Assembly: GCF_900143275.1 (NCBI RefSeq)
Contig: NZ_FSRO01000001.1
Span: forward strand, 1,816,116 to 1,880,115
DNA length: 64,000 nucleotides
Origin: Nitrosomonas cryotolerans ATCC 49181
GTDB taxonomy: Bacteria > Pseudomonadota > Gammaproteobacteria > Burkholderiales > Nitrosomonadaceae
Direction of reading: 5' to 3'
In this document: piece by piece, positions 47,366-57,780 of the stretch
Layout of the letters: every line of letters starts with the position of its first letter
Numbering within the stretch: position 1 is the stretch's first letter
The notes under the pieces: generated by a model
Seen by the model: only the letters and a program-made list of their open reading frames with translations
Told to the model about the DNA's origin: nothing
Databases searched by the model: none
Position numbers and translations under genes: made by a program

Positions 47366-47440
47366 TTTTTTTGTGTTTGTCATTAATTACCTATTTATAG
47401 TGGTTATACGAATTAGATTTGAAATAGCGGTATTTTTATT

Positions 47441-48241
47441 GTGAGAATCGTGCTGGTTCTAGAATATAACGGTAGCCGTTATTGTGGTTGGCAAAGTCAG
47501 CCGGCAGGTGGTTCAGTTCAGGACATCCTGGAAATAGCCTTGTCAAAGATTGCTTGTCATACTATTCGTGTTGTCACGGCTGGCCGTACCGATGCGGGGG
47601 TGCATGCACTATATCAGGTAGTTCATTTTGATACGCAGGCACAGCGCCCCTTAAATGCCTGGGTTCGTGGTGTTAATCGATTCCTGCCTCATGATATCGC
47701 TGTATCATGGGCATCCGTGGTATCCGATCAGTTTCATGCTCGCTATGGTGCCTATGAGCGTCGTTATCTTTATTTGTTATTGAACCGTCCTGTCCGTCCG
47801 GGTCTTTGTCACGCTAGGGTAGGTTGGCTACATCATTCTCTTGATCTGACACGAATGCAGGTTGCTGCTAAAATGTTACTGGGGGAGCATGATTTTACGG
47901 CTTTTCGCGCCGCTGCATGTCAGGCAAAATCTCCTGTACGGAGGTTAACCAGATTAGAAATTTATCGTCAAAATAATTTTTTTATTTTTGAAATATGTGC
48001 TAATGCTTTTTTACAACATATGGTTCGTAATATAGTGGGTAGTCTCGTATATGTCGGTAAAGGGAAATACGCGCCTGAATGGATGCAAACACTGCTTGAG
48101 AGCCGCAACCGAACCTATGCTGCGCCGACTTTTTCTGCTGCCGGACTATATTTAGCGGGAGTTAGTTACGATTCAATATGGCAATTACCTGATTTTATTG
48201 AATACCCATTTGAGATATGCTTGCCTGCTATACTGCGATGA
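47441..48241 (+). CDS. truA: tRNA pseudouridine(38-40) synthase
   Basis: The 266-residue enzyme starts at GTG 47441 (MRIVLVLEYNGSRYCGWQSQ) and has the catalytic Asp in TAGRTDAGVHAL. It makes pseudouridine at positions 38-40 of tRNA anticodon arms. In relatives truA lies between fimV and trpF, as here, but a MITE now separates it from trpF. Confidence 0.95.
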   Translation: MRIVLVLEYNGSRYCGWQSQPAGGSVQDILEIALSKIACHTIRVVTAGRTDAGVHALYQVVHFDTQAQRPLNAWVRGVNRFLPHDIAVSWASVVSDQFHARYGAYERRYLYLLLNRPVRPGLCHARVGWLHHSLDLTRMQVAAKMLLGEHDFTAFRAAACQAKSPVRRLTRLEIYRQNNFFIFEICANAFLQHMVRNIVGSLVYVGKGKYAPEWMQTLLESRNRTYAAPTFSAAGLYLAGVSYDSIWQLPDFIEYPFEICLPAILR

Positions 48242-48310
48242 GAGGAATTATGGCATCGGCAGATTGTTGGATGCTGATTTACGTGCTGTGTTTTTATTAC
48301 TTCATTAGAT

Positions 48311-48399
48311 GAGGTTTTTGCAAAAGCCCTCATCAGAAGCTTTCAACTATTGATTATAAAAGGTTAATTCTTCAACTATTGGGGTTTTGCAAAGGTTTC
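48311..48399 (+). repeat. MITE family A, complete copy (89 bp), 9 bp before trpF
   Basis: Ends GAGGTTTTTGCAAAAGCCC and GGGGTTTTGCAAAGGTTTC are inverted. Perfect direct repeats TAGAT flank it (48306-48310 and 48400-48404). Its right end places an AAAGG 13 bases ahead of the trpF ATG. Confidence 0.9.
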
Positions 48400-48408
48400 T
48401 AGATAAAC

Positions 48409-49041
48409 ATGGTTATGCCGGTTCATGTAAAAATATGTGGAATTACTCGTGTTGAAGATGCATTATCCGCTGCACGATTAGGGGCTGATGCAATAGGTTT
48501 TGTATTCTGGCCTAAAAGTACGCGCGCCGTTTTACCTGATATAGCAGGCCAGATTACTGAAAAATTGCCGGCATTTGTTAGTACTGTAGGGGTATATGTG
48601 AATCCAACTCGGAACTGGGTAGAGGAAACAGCAACTCGTGCAGGCCTAACCCTGCTACAATTTCATGGTGATGAGTCACCTGAATTCTGCAATCAGTTTT
48701 CATTGCCCTATATTAAGGCTATTCGAGTGAGGAGTGGAATAGATTTGTTACAATACGCTGCTCGTTATAGCAATTCAAAAGGTTTACTGCTTGATACCTA
48801 TTCTGTGAATATGCCGGGGGGAACGGGACATGTGTTTGATTGGGATTTGATTCCTCAAGATTTACCATTACCATTCATTCTCTCTGGTGGACTCCATTCC
48901 GGTAATGTGGCTTTGGCAATTAAACAAACTCGGCCATGGGCGGTTGACGTGTCGAGTGGCGTGGAGGCTGTCAAAGGTATAAAAGACGAAACGAAAATCT
49001 CTGCTTTCATGCAAGGAGTTAGAAATAGTGAATGTTTATGA
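48409..49041 (+). CDS. trpF: Phosphoribosylanthranilate isomerase
   Basis: The 210-residue TIM-barrel enzyme has [13 protein letters not shown] at the N-terminus with the catalytic Cys, [19 protein letters not shown] with the catalytic Asp, and [14 protein letters not shown]. Two ATGs (48409 and 48415) are possible. A MITE ends 9 bp before the first, so the original ribosome binding context has been altered. It overlaps trpB by 14 bp. Confidence 0.95.
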   Translation: MVMPVHVKICGITRVEDALSAARLGADAIGFVFWPKSTRAVLPDIAGQITEKLPAFVSTVGVYVNPTRNWVEETATRAGLTLLQFHGDESPEFCNQFSLPYIKAIRVRSGIDLLQYAARYSNSKGLLLDTYSVNMPGGTGHVFDWDLIPQDLPLPFILSGGLHSGNVALAIKQTRPWAVDVSSGVEAVKGIKDETKISAFMQGVRNSECL

Positions 49042-50227
49042 TCTTCCCGATAAAAAGGGGCATTTTGGCCCTTACGGGGGTGTGTTTGTTGCTGAAACAT
49101 TGGTGTCGGCATTAGAGGAATTACGTGCGGAATACGAGCATTATCGTAATGATCCTGATTTTCAGGCAGAGTTTGCCTATGAATTAAAGCATTTTGTAGG
49201 TCGTCCTAGTCCTATTTATCACGCAAAAAGATGGTCAGAATATCTGGGTGGCGCACAGATTCTTCTTAAAAGAGAAGATCTGAATCATACCGGGGCACAT
49301 AAAATTAATAATACTATTGGACAGGCTTTGCTAGCCCGCCGGATGGGAAAAACACGTGTGATTGCTGAGACAGGCGCTGGGCAGCATGGTGTTGCGAGTG
49401 CGACGGTGGCTGCGCGTTATGGAATGGAATGTGTAGTTTACATGGGTTCTGAAGATGTAAAACGTCAAGCTACTAATGTTTATCGAATGAAGCTTCTGGG
49501 TGCAACCGTTGTACCGGTTGAGTCTGGATCTAAGACACTGAAAGACGCTCTCAACGAGGCCATGCGTGATTGGGTGACTCATGTTCAGGATACTTTTTAT
49601 ATCATTGGTACCGTTGCTGGACCGCATCCTTACCCTATGATGGTGCGTGATTTTCAATCTATTATTGGAAATGAAGCAAAGATTCAGATGCAGGAGATGT
49701 ATGAAAGGCAACCCGATGTATTGATTGCTTGTGTTGGGGGAGGATCGAATGCTATTGGATTGTTCTATCCGTATATCGCTGACAGTAATGTGCATATGAT
49801 TGGTGCAGAGGCTGCTGGTAAAGGTATTGAAACTAATCAACATGCCGCTACTTTGGTGAAAGGAACGCCAGGTGTGTTGCATGGGAATCGCACTTATCTG
49901 ATTCAGGATGAGAATGGTCAAATAATTGATACGCATTCGATTTCTGCCGGCCTGGATTATCCAGGCGTTGGTCCAGAACATGCATGGCTTAAGGATATTG
50001 GTCGCGTCGAATATGTGGCGGTTACTGATGATGAAGCGTTATCGGCATTTCATGCACTTTGTCGCTATGAGGGGATTATGCCAGCGTTAGAATCCAGCCA
50101 TGCATTGGCATACGCGGCTAAATATGCGCCGACATTGGGTAAAGATAAGTTACTCTTGGTAAATTTATCGGGCAGGGGTGATAAGGATATGTCAACTGTA
50201 GCGCAGATGTCTGGATTAACGTTATGA
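49028..50227 (+). CDS. trpB: Tryptophan synthase beta subunit
   Basis: The 399-residue PLP enzyme starts at GTG 49028, preceded by a perfect AAGGAG, and reads [20 protein letters not shown]. The PLP lysine is in [13 protein letters not shown], and the glycine-rich phosphate loop is [16 protein letters not shown]. It condenses indole with serine. It is translationally coupled to trpF. Confidence 0.97.
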   Translation: MNVYDLPDKKGHFGPYGGVFVAETLVSALEELRAEYEHYRNDPDFQAEFAYELKHFVGRPSPIYHAKRWSEYLGGAQILLKREDLNHTGAHKINNTIGQALLARRMGKTRVIAETGAGQHGVASATVAARYGMECVVYMGSEDVKRQATNVYRMKLLGATVVPVESGSKTLKDALNEAMRDWVTHVQDTFYIIGTVAGPHPYPMMVRDFQSIIGNEAKIQMQEMYERQPDVLIACVGGGSNAIGLFYPYIADSNVHMIGAEAAGKGIETNQHAATLVKGTPGVLHGNRTYLIQDENGQIIDTHSISAGLDYPGVGPEHAWLKDIGRVEYVAVTDDEALSAFHALCRYEGIMPALESSHALAYAAKYAPTLGKDKLLLVNLSGRGDKDMSTVAQMSGLTL

Positions 50228-50303
50228 TGCTGTATTGTATATCTATTTGTGTTCTGAATATTAAAGTGGACTGTTCTCATAAACCCAACAATACTCATAT
50301 CGT

Positions 50304-51128
50304 ATGAATCGTATTACTAGAACTTTTAATTTACTAAAAGAGCAAAAGAAGAAAGCGCTGATTCCATTCATTACAGCAGGTGATCCAGATCCGACGTTGA
50401 CTGTTCCTTTAATGCATGAAATGGTAGAGGCGGGTGCGAATATTCTAGAACTTGGCGTGCCATTCTCTGACCCCATGGCTGATGGACCGACTATTCAGCG
50501 TTCTTCCGAGCGAGCATTGATGCATCAGGTGGGACTCAAAGATGTTTTGACGATGGTGTCGACATTTAGAAAAACGGATATGAATACGCCTGTTGTATTA
50601 ATGGGTTATGCTAATCCCATAGAAGCGATGGGATATATGAATTTTACTTCTAAAGCAAAAGAATGTGGTGTAGATGGGGTGCTGGTTGTTGATTACCCAC
50701 CTGAGGAATGTGATGAATGGATAAAACATCTAGAACGTCATGAAATTGATGCAATTTTTTTGTTGTCTCCTACAACACCGCAAGAACGCATACAACAAAT
50801 GGCAAAAGTGGCTCAAGGATATATTTACTATGTTTCACTTAAGGGTGTGACAGGTGCATCACATCTTGACTTAAATGAAGTAGAAAATATGCTGACGCAA
50901 TTACGTTTATTTATCTCGATTCCAATTGGTGTTGGTTTTGGCATTCGTGATGCAGATACGGCCAGAGCGGTATCAGTGTTGGCCGATGCCGTGGTAATTG
51001 GCAGTCGCATTATCGAAGAGATTGAAAGATCATCTAAGTCAGAATTATTAGCAAATGTTCATAATTTATTGAAATCATTGCGCTACGCTATTGATCAGGG
51101 TGATAGCACTATTAAATATTCATTGTAG
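50304..51128 (+). CDS. trpA: Tryptophan synthase alpha subunit
   Basis: The 274-residue TIM-barrel protein has the signature LELGVPFSDPMADGPTIQRS with the catalytic Glu and Asp, and GFGIRDADTARAV near its end. It splits indole-3-glycerol phosphate and hands indole to TrpB. Confidence 0.97.
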   Translation: MNRITRTFNLLKEQKKKALIPFITAGDPDPTLTVPLMHEMVEAGANILELGVPFSDPMADGPTIQRSSERALMHQVGLKDVLTMVSTFRKTDMNTPVVLMGYANPIEAMGYMNFTSKAKECGVDGVLVVDYPPEECDEWIKHLERHEIDAIFLLSPTTPQERIQQMAKVAQGYIYYVSLKGVTGASHLDLNEVENMLTQLRLFISIPIGVGFGIRDADTARAVSVLADAVVIGSRIIEEIERSSKSELLANVHNLLKSLRYAIDQGDSTIKYSL

Positions 51129-51140
51129 GATATTCTATCC

Positions 51141-52010
51141 ATGAGCTGGTTTCAAAAAATTATTCCGCCGAAGATTAAGCGTAAGGAGAACGGCGAAAAA
51201 AAAATCGTTCCGGAGGGTCTCTGGAGCAAGTGTAGCGCCTGCGAGGCGGTACTCTATTATACTGACTTGGTTAAGAATCTTAATGTCTGCCCTAGGTGTG
51301 GCTGCCATAATCGTATTTCTGCTAGAAATCGGCTTGACTTATTGCTGGACACTGAAGGACGTCAAGAGATTGGGGTAGAAGTGTTAGCAATCGACCCACT
51401 TAAATTTAAAGACAGTAAGCGCTATATTGATCGGTTATCTCAGGCTAAAACAAATACTGATGAAAATGATGCCTTGGTTGTTATGCAAGGTAACATTAAG
51501 ACGATTCCCATAGTTATAGCTGTTTTTGAATTTGGTTTTATGGGTGGTTCAATGGGCTCAGTAGTTGGTGAGCGTTTTGTTCGAGGTATACAGGTGTGTG
51601 TCGAACAGCATTTGCCCTTTGTCTGTTTTACTGCTAGTGGTGGAGCACGTATGCAGGAAGGTTTGTTTTCCTTGATGCAAATGGCGAAGACAACGGCCGC
51701 ATTAACCCGTTTAAGTAGAGAGAAACTTCCTTTTATTTCGGTATTGACGGATCCAACTATGGGTGGCGTATCAGCCAGTTTTGCTTTTATTGGTGATATT
51801 GTAATTGCTGAACCGGGTGCGTTAATTGGCTTTGCTGGACCTCGTGTTATTGAACAGACAGTGCGTCAAACTCTTCCAGAGGGTTTTCAGCGTGCTGAGT
51901 TTCTACTGCAGCATGGGGCAATAGATATGATTGTGGATCGTAGACAGATGCGTGACGAAATTGTGAATCTTTGTACATTGTTAATGCGTATGCCAGCTCC
52001 TGTAATATGA
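51141..52010 (+). CDS. accD: Acetyl-CoA carboxylase carboxyltransferase beta subunit
   Basis: The 289-residue protein starts [20 protein letters not shown] and has an N-terminal zinc finger with C31, C34, C50 and C53, then the carboxyltransferase core ([33 protein letters not shown]). It works with AccA to make malonyl-CoA. The trpA-accD-folC order is typical of betaproteobacteria. Confidence 0.97.
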   Translation: MSWFQKIIPPKIKRKENGEKKIVPEGLWSKCSACEAVLYYTDLVKNLNVCPRCGCHNRISARNRLDLLLDTEGRQEIGVEVLAIDPLKFKDSKRYIDRLSQAKTNTDENDALVVMQGNIKTIPIVIAVFEFGFMGGSMGSVVGERFVRGIQVCVEQHLPFVCFTASGGARMQEGLFSLMQMAKTTAALTRLSREKLPFISVLTDPTMGGVSASFAFIGDIVIAEPGALIGFAGPRVIEQTVRQTLPEGFQRAEFLLQHGAIDMIVDRRQMRDEIVNLCTLLMRMPAPVI

Positions 52011-52083
52011 TTATTTGTTATTTTCATGATTGATAGTCAGTCGTTTACCATAGTTGTCTTTGTCGAGCCATGATTGAAAGTAA

Positions 52084-53394
52084 ATGACAGATCCAAGCAT
52101 AGAACCTAATAGCAGACTATCGGACTGGCTTCTTTATCTAGAGCAGCTTCACCCAAATATTATTGATTTGGGGCTGGAACGTGTTAATCATGTCAGAAAA
52201 AAACTTAGATTGGCTCCTACATGCCCTCTTGTCATTGTGGGTGGGACCAATGGGAAAGGCTCTGTCTGTGCGATGCTGGAGGCAATTTTAACCTGTGCTG
52301 GATATCGTGTTGGTTGTTATACTTCACCTCATTTATTATGCTATAACGAACGCATACATATAAACCAGCGTCCAATAAGCGATGATTTATTATGCCAGGC
52401 ATTTGAGGTGGTGGAATCAGCCAGGATTCAGTGCGGTGTTTCCTTAACTTATTTTGAGTTTGGTACATTGGCTGCAATGCATTTATTTATCCGAGCGGAA
52501 GTGGATGTGGCCATTTTAGAGGTTGGACTAGGCGGACGCCTAGATGCCGTAAATATTTTCGATGCGGATTGTGCCATATTAACTAGCATTGATCTTGATC
52601 ATATGGATTATCTGGGGGATACGCGGGATAAAATTGGATTTGAGAAAGCCGGTATTTTTCGGAAAGGCAAGGCGGCTATTTGTTCGGAGCGAGAAATGCC
52701 GCTAACCGTGCCTGAGTATGCAGAAAGAATTGGTGCCAGCCTAATTCATGTCGATAGGGATTTTGGTTATGTGGCGAAGGAGGCTCAGTGGGACTTCTGG
52801 GGTCCTAAAGGATGGCGCCATTCTTTATCTCATCCCGCATTGCGCGGCACTAATCAGCTACAAAATGCTAGCACTTGCCTGGCAGCATTGGGCATGCTGG
52901 GGGAGAGTTTGCCGACGAGCATGAATGATATCCGTCGTGGTTTGCTGGAAGTCGTATTGCCTGGTCGATTTCAGGTATTGCCCGGGCAACCGTTAATTAT
53001 ACTGGATGTCGCTCATAATCCAAGTGCCGCACGCACTCTGGCAGCTAATCTTGATGCTGCAAAGCCTCATCAATATACTTATGCGGTCTTGGCTATGCTA
53101 AGGGATAAAGATATTGCGGGTGTTATAGAAGCATTAAAATACAGTATAGATGTCTGGTTGATATCATCTATTGATTCATCGTTACGCGGCGCGAGCGCTG
53201 ATGAACTAGTGGAAAAGTTGGAGGACGCTGGAATAACAAAAATGAATGGGATTATTCATGCTTTTTCTGATACTGTCGCAGCCTTTGCATTTGCCTGTGA
53301 ACATGCGAGTAAAAATGATAGAATTTGTGTCCTAGGCTCATTCTATACGGTTGGTGCGGTATTACAATACCAGAATATGAGACAGTATAGATAA
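52084..53394 (+). CDS. folC: Bifunctional folylpolyglutamate synthase/dihydrofolate synthase
   Basis: The 436-residue Mur-ligase-fold enzyme has the P-loop VGGTNGKGSVCAMLEAIL near residue 55 and VAILEVGLGGRLDAVNIFD, with the C-terminal domain segment LDVAHNPSAARTLAANL. It adds glutamate to dihydropteroate and folates. It links functionally with nudB in folate synthesis. Confidence 0.95.
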   Translation: MTDPSIEPNSRLSDWLLYLEQLHPNIIDLGLERVNHVRKKLRLAPTCPLVIVGGTNGKGSVCAMLEAILTCAGYRVGCYTSPHLLCYNERIHINQRPISDDLLCQAFEVVESARIQCGVSLTYFEFGTLAAMHLFIRAEVDVAILEVGLGGRLDAVNIFDADCAILTSIDLDHMDYLGDTRDKIGFEKAGIFRKGKAAICSEREMPLTVPEYAERIGASLIHVDRDFGYVAKEAQWDFWGPKGWRHSLSHPALRGTNQLQNASTCLAALGMLGESLPTSMNDIRRGLLEVVLPGRFQVLPGQPLIILDVAHNPSAARTLAANLDAAKPHQYTYAVLAMLRDKDIAGVIEALKYSIDVWLISSIDSSLRGASADELVEKLEDAGITKMNGIIHAFSDTVAAFAFACEHASKNDRICVLGSFYTVGAVLQYQNMRQYR

Positions 53395-53412
53395 TGAACT
53401 AGGTACTTCTAA

Positions 53413-54081
53413 ATGACAAAAAATATCAGTGAAGAAGAGCTATTATTAAGAAAGCGGGCCCGAAGACGGTTGCTTGGCGCGATTACGTTGGTGATTATAG
53501 CAGTTATCATTTTACCAATGATATTTGATGAACCAAAGCAGGAGCAGTATGAGATCGATATTCGTATTCCTTCGGAGGATATGATCAGTGATTCAACCCA
53601 TTTGCTTTTACCGACTGATGAATTACCTATTGTTGATCCTTACGAAGAAATAGACTCAATAAAACGGTTGCCTGCTGAATCTTTAGATTCTCCGCAAGGT
53701 AATAAGAACTTCTCAGAAATGTTGATGGAACAGGAATATGCTGCTATCCCTATTCCCGGATACAAGCCTCTACCTGATAGAAATAGGACCAAAATCCCAG
53801 TTAAAAACAAAACCGAAGTTGTCGCTAAAAATAAGGAAGTGGGTAGTGTTGCGTCCGAATTTGTTGTGCAATTAGGCGCTTTTTCTGATCATGCTAAAGC
53901 TAAGCAACAATTGCAGCAGCTTGTTTTTAATGGTATTAGAGCCTACACTGAAACTATTAAGATAGATAATAACGAAATCACTCGTGTACGAATTGGACCT
54001 TTTCCGACAAGAGGTATAGCAGAGAGTGAACTTGTAAAATTAAAAAAATTGGGTATGGATGGTGTTATAACGAGCAGATAA
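53413..54081 (+). CDS. SPOR-domain membrane protein (DedD-like)
   Basis: The 222-residue protein has a short cytoplasmic N-terminus, one membrane helix (LLGAITLVIIAVIILPMIFD, about residues 17-36), a periplasmic linker and a C-terminal SPOR domain at about 150-222 (FVVQLGAFSDHAKAKQQLQQ, TRVRIGPFPTRGIAESEL). SPOR domains bind septal peptidoglycan lacking stem peptides, so it probably acts at cell division, as DedD does. Its place between folC and cvpA is the same in many relatives. Confidence 0.9.
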   Translation: MTKNISEEELLLRKRARRRLLGAITLVIIAVIILPMIFDEPKQEQYEIDIRIPSEDMISDSTHLLLPTDELPIVDPYEEIDSIKRLPAESLDSPQGNKNFSEMLMEQEYAAIPIPGYKPLPDRNRTKIPVKNKTEVVAKNKEVGSVASEFVVQLGAFSDHAKAKQQLQQLVFNGIRAYTETIKIDNNEITRVRIGPFPTRGIAESELVKLKKLGMDGVITSR

Positions 54082-54188
54082 GTTATTGGTGAAGCTGTGT
54101 ATTGATACAGAGTCGATTAAAGAAATAAAAGCCTTTTCATGTGAGAATGATTTCGTGTTATTAACTATTATTCTCAGTTCTCTAGCAA

Positions 54189-54695
54189 ATGACCATCTTT
54201 GATTATATTGTTCTAGGTATTCTTTTCGTATCGATTATTTTAAGCATTATGCGAGGATTAGTACGTGAAGTACTGTCGTTATCGGGGTGGATCGTTGCAT
54301 TGATAGTGGCCAGCTCTTATGCAACAGAATTTGAACCTTTGTTGCCATCAGGGATTAATGGCGTATCATTCCGGATAATGACTGCATTTATTGTGGTATT
54401 TCTGTCAGTATTATTAATAGCCATGTTGATATCAACGTTGCTGTCAGCCTTGGTAAAAGGCATTGGTTTAGGATTTATTGATAGATTCTTAGGCTCAATT
54501 TTCGGTTTGTTACGTGGCATGTTAGTAGTGATGTTGCTTGTTCTAATGGCGGGATTGACCACGCTGCCTCAACAATCTTTTTGGCAGCAAGCGCTATTAA
54601 GTCGCCCCTTAGAAGTTCTTGTGATAGAAGTAAGACCTTGGTTACCAAATGATTTATCGAGCAGAATTAGTTATGGAAGTGATGAAACATATTAA
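54189..54695 (+). CDS. cvpA: CvpA-family membrane protein
   Basis: The 168-residue protein has four predicted membrane segments and starts MTIFDYIVLGILFVSIILSI, followed by the family motif RGLVREVLSLSGWIVALIVA. A second signature GLGFIDRFLGSIFGLLRGML lies at about residues 93-112. CvpA is needed for colicin V production in E. coli and is conserved upstream of purF; its general role is in envelope homeostasis. Confidence 0.92.
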   Translation: MTIFDYIVLGILFVSIILSIMRGLVREVLSLSGWIVALIVASSYATEFEPLLPSGINGVSFRIMTAFIVVFLSVLLIAMLISTLLSALVKGIGLGFIDRFLGSIFGLLRGMLVVMLLVLMAGLTTLPQQSFWQQALLSRPLEVLVIEVRPWLPNDLSSRISYGSDETY

Positions 54696-54825
54696 GAATA
54701 TTTGTAACAGTCTATGCGGACTAGGTGGCATGTGCGATTGGTACTCTTATTCATCCAATCGCGAACAAATTATCTTTTATCTTCCAATGCGTCACTGATT
54801 CAGGTCAAATTTTCGGAGTATTTCT

Positions 54826-56349
54826 ATGTGTGGGATTCTCGGCATCGTTGCGCAGACACCTGTGAATCAGTTACTTTATGATGGGTTGTTAATGTTGCAG
54901 CACCGTGGGCAAGATGCGAGCGGTATTGTTACAGCCGAAGGTAATACATTCCATATGCACAAGGGCTGCGGTATGGTACGGGATGTGTTTCGTACTCGGA
55001 ATATGCGTGCTTTAACGGGAAATATGGGTATTGGTCATGTACGTTACCCTACTGCCGGATCAGCGAGATCTTCAGCTGAAGCGCAACCATTTTATGTTAA
55101 TTCACCATTTGGTATCGTATTGAGCCATAATGGTAATCTTACCAATGCAGCTCAGCTTAATCAGGAATTGTTTCGTGCAGATCTACGTCATGTTAATACT
55201 AATTCAGATTCTGAAGTACTACTCAATGTTTTGGCGCATGAATTACAAGAAAGCACGCGTAATTATCAGCTTGATCCTACGGCAATTTTTTCGGCAGTTT
55301 CAGGTGTGCATCGGCGATGTCAAGGGGCTTATGCGGTTGTAGCGCTAATAGCAGGTTATGGTTTGTTGGCTTTCCGTGATCCTTATGGAATTCGTCCGTT
55401 GGTTTTTGGCACGATAGAGACGGAACAAGGTAGTGAATATCTGATCGCATCGGAAAGTGTTGCGCTGGATACGCTCGGATTCAAATTAGTACGTGATATT
55501 GCGCCAGGTGAAGCAATTTTTATTGATGAAAATGGTAACTTTTATAACAATAAAGAATGTGCTGATTATCCAACATTAAACCCCTGTATTTTCGAATATG
55601 TTTACTTGGCACGTCCAGATTCCGTGATTGACGGTATTTCAGTTTATGAAACGCGGCTTAATATGGGTGTAAGCCTGGCCAATAAAATTACCAGAACGAT
55701 GCGTCATCTTGATATTGATGTGATAATTCCTATTCCAGATTCTAGTCGTCCGAGCGCATTACAACTCGCAAATCATTTAGGTGTGAATTTCCGAGAAGGT
55801 TTTGTTAAGAACCGATATGTCGGACGCACTTTTATTATGCCCGGACAGCAACAACGCCGTAAATCAGTTCGTCAAAAGCTGAATGCGATCAGCGTTGAAT
55901 TTCGAGGAAAAAATGTGTTACTGGTAGATGATTCCATTGTACGCGGAACAACCAGCCGTGAGATTGTGCAAATGGCACGGGAGGCTGGTGCGCAGAAAAT
56001 TTATTTTGCATCTGCTGCGCCGCCGGTACGTTATCCTAATGTTTATGGAATTGATATGCCTACTCGCCAAGAATTAATTGCGACTGATCGCAGTGATGAA
56101 GATATATGTCATGAGATAGGAGCTGATTACCTTATTTATCAGGATCTTGAATCATTAAATGAAGCTGTGGCAAAAGTAAATCCAGCGATTACTAGCTTTG
56201 AGACCTCTTGTTTTGATGGAAATTATATAACGGGTAATGTAACACCGGAATATTTGAATATTATCGAGTCACAGCGTAATGCGGAGCCAGCACAGTCACA
56301 GGCTAAATTCAGTACTCAACTGGATTTAAGTTTTGCAGTTGTAGATTAG
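54826..56349 (+). CDS. purF: Amidophosphoribosyltransferase
   Basis: The 507-residue enzyme starts [20 protein letters not shown]; Cys2 is the glutaminase nucleophile after Met removal. The PRPP-binding loop is [18 protein letters not shown]. It commits PRPP to purine synthesis, the route that later uses PurL, encoded at the end of the window. Confidence 0.97.
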   Translation: MCGILGIVAQTPVNQLLYDGLLMLQHRGQDASGIVTAEGNTFHMHKGCGMVRDVFRTRNMRALTGNMGIGHVRYPTAGSARSSAEAQPFYVNSPFGIVLSHNGNLTNAAQLNQELFRADLRHVNTNSDSEVLLNVLAHELQESTRNYQLDPTAIFSAVSGVHRRCQGAYAVVALIAGYGLLAFRDPYGIRPLVFGTIETEQGSEYLIASESVALDTLGFKLVRDIAPGEAIFIDENGNFYNNKECADYPTLNPCIFEYVYLARPDSVIDGISVYETRLNMGVSLANKITRTMRHLDIDVIIPIPDSSRPSALQLANHLGVNFREGFVKNRYVGRTFIMPGQQQRRKSVRQKLNAISVEFRGKNVLLVDDSIVRGTTSREIVQMAREAGAQKIYFASAAPPVRYPNVYGIDMPTRQELIATDRSDEDICHEIGADYLIYQDLESLNEAVAKVNPAITSFETSCFDGNYITGNVTPEYLNIIESQRNAEPAQSQAKFSTQLDLSFAVVD

Positions 56350-56432
56350 GTGGTATTTTATTTGAATGTCAAAGATAAAGTGAAATCGTTTCAAAAAAAA
56401 TTATACGAATTCTAATTTGGAGTGAGTTTTGC

Positions 56433-57608
56433 ATGTCCGATAATTTTGATGCAGAAACATTAGCGCTGCATACAGGTATTCACCGTAGTCAATTTAATGA
56501 ACATTCTGAGGCAATGTATCTTACCTCGAGTTTTGTTTTTGAAAGTGCCGCTCAAGCTGCGGCACGATTTTCTGGTGCGGAGCCAGGAAATATCTATTCA
56601 CGTTTTAGTAATCCGACTGTAAGTGCCTTTGAAGAACGGCTTGCAGCGCTGGAAGGAGCAGAGGCCTGTGTTGCAACCTCTACGGGCATGTCTGCGATAT
56701 TGGCTTGCGTGATGGGGTTATTATCTGCTGGAGATCATATTGTGGCCTCTCGTAGTTTATTTGGTGCGACAGTAAATCTGTTCGATCATATTCTGAGACG
56801 TTTTAAGATCGAAACAACATTTGTATCAGCGACAGATACTGCTGCCTGGAGTGCTGCAGTAAAACCCAGCACGAAGCTTTTCTTTTTGGAAACCCCCTCT
56901 AATCCCCTGACTGAAATATCGAATATCACAGCTTTGTCAGAGATTGCAAAGAAAGCGGGTGTCTGGCTTGCGGTTGATAACTGTTTTTGTTCGCCGATGT
57001 TACAGAAACCTTTATCACTGGGTGCTGATCTGGTTATTCATTCTGCAACTAAATATCTAGATGGTCAGGGTAGGGTACTGGGTGGCGCAGTATTAGGTAA
57101 GCGTGATTTATTAATGGATGGGGGTATATTTGGTTTTTTACGTACCGCAGGACCGACGCTAAGCGCTTTTAATGCCTGGGTAATACTCAAAGGCATAGAG
57201 ACACTTAAGATTCGTATGGATGCCCATGCTGCCCATGCTATGGAAGTAGCGAATTGGCTAGAGAAACACCCCAATGTGAGCCGGGTTTACTATCCCGGCT
57301 TGCCATCACATCCACAATATGACCTTGCCAAATATCAACAGAAAAGTGGAGGAGGTATTGTGTCGTTTGAGGTAAAAGGTGGGCGGGAAGCTGCGTGGCG
57401 GGTTATTGATTCTACCCGACTGATTTCAATCACGGCTAATCTGGGCGATGCAAAAAGTACATTGACCCATCCCGCAAGTACAACACATGGACGTATCAGC
57501 CAGGAAGCACGAGATGCAGCTGGTATCACTGAGGGCTTGCTACGCATGGCAGTTGGACTGGAAGCCGTGAAAGATCTTCAAGCAGATTTGACAAGAGGCT
57601 TATCATAG
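56433..57608 (+). CDS. metZ: O-succinylhomoserine sulfhydrylase
   Basis: The 391-residue Cys/Met-metabolism PLP enzyme has the PLP lysine K207 in HSATKYLDGQGRVLGGAVLG and the YSRFSNPTVSAFEERLAALE block. The N-terminus (AETLALHTGIHRSQFNEHSE) and its place after purF identify MetZ, which makes homocysteine directly from O-succinylhomoserine and sulfide. It draws on the aspartate branch served by lysC and asd. Confidence 0.93.
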   Translation: MSDNFDAETLALHTGIHRSQFNEHSEAMYLTSSFVFESAAQAAARFSGAEPGNIYSRFSNPTVSAFEERLAALEGAEACVATSTGMSAILACVMGLLSAGDHIVASRSLFGATVNLFDHILRRFKIETTFVSATDTAAWSAAVKPSTKLFFLETPSNPLTEISNITALSEIAKKAGVWLAVDNCFCSPMLQKPLSLGADLVIHSATKYLDGQGRVLGGAVLGKRDLLMDGGIFGFLRTAGPTLSAFNAWVILKGIETLKIRMDAHAAHAMEVANWLEKHPNVSRVYYPGLPSHPQYDLAKYQQKSGGGIVSFEVKGGREAAWRVIDSTRLISITANLGDAKSTLTHPASTTHGRISQEARDAAGITEGLLRMAVGLEAVKDLQADLTRGLS

Positions 57609-57650
57609 TATTTCATGGCAGCAGATTAATTTTCTGATGAAAATATTTAT

Positions 57651-57761
57651 AAGACCGCTGCATAACTGTATTTTTGAGCTTTTCTGATTACTTGCAGCAT
57701 TGATAAATCAAACACTTAAAAATCTTTCCCAGCCCGAGATAACCAGTTATGCAGCGGTCTT
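57651..57761. repeat. MITE family C (111 bp) between metZ and ppiB, may act as a terminator
   Basis: A perfect 18-bp inverted repeat AAGACCGCTGCATAACTG / CAGTTATGCAGCGGTCTT encloses about 75 bp. Direct repeats TTTAT flank it (57646-57650 and 57762-57766). The element lies between convergent metZ and ppiB, and its right arm runs into TTTT, so it may also end transcription of metZ. Confidence 0.8.
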
Positions 57762-57780
57762 TTTATTGGTAATTTCATAG

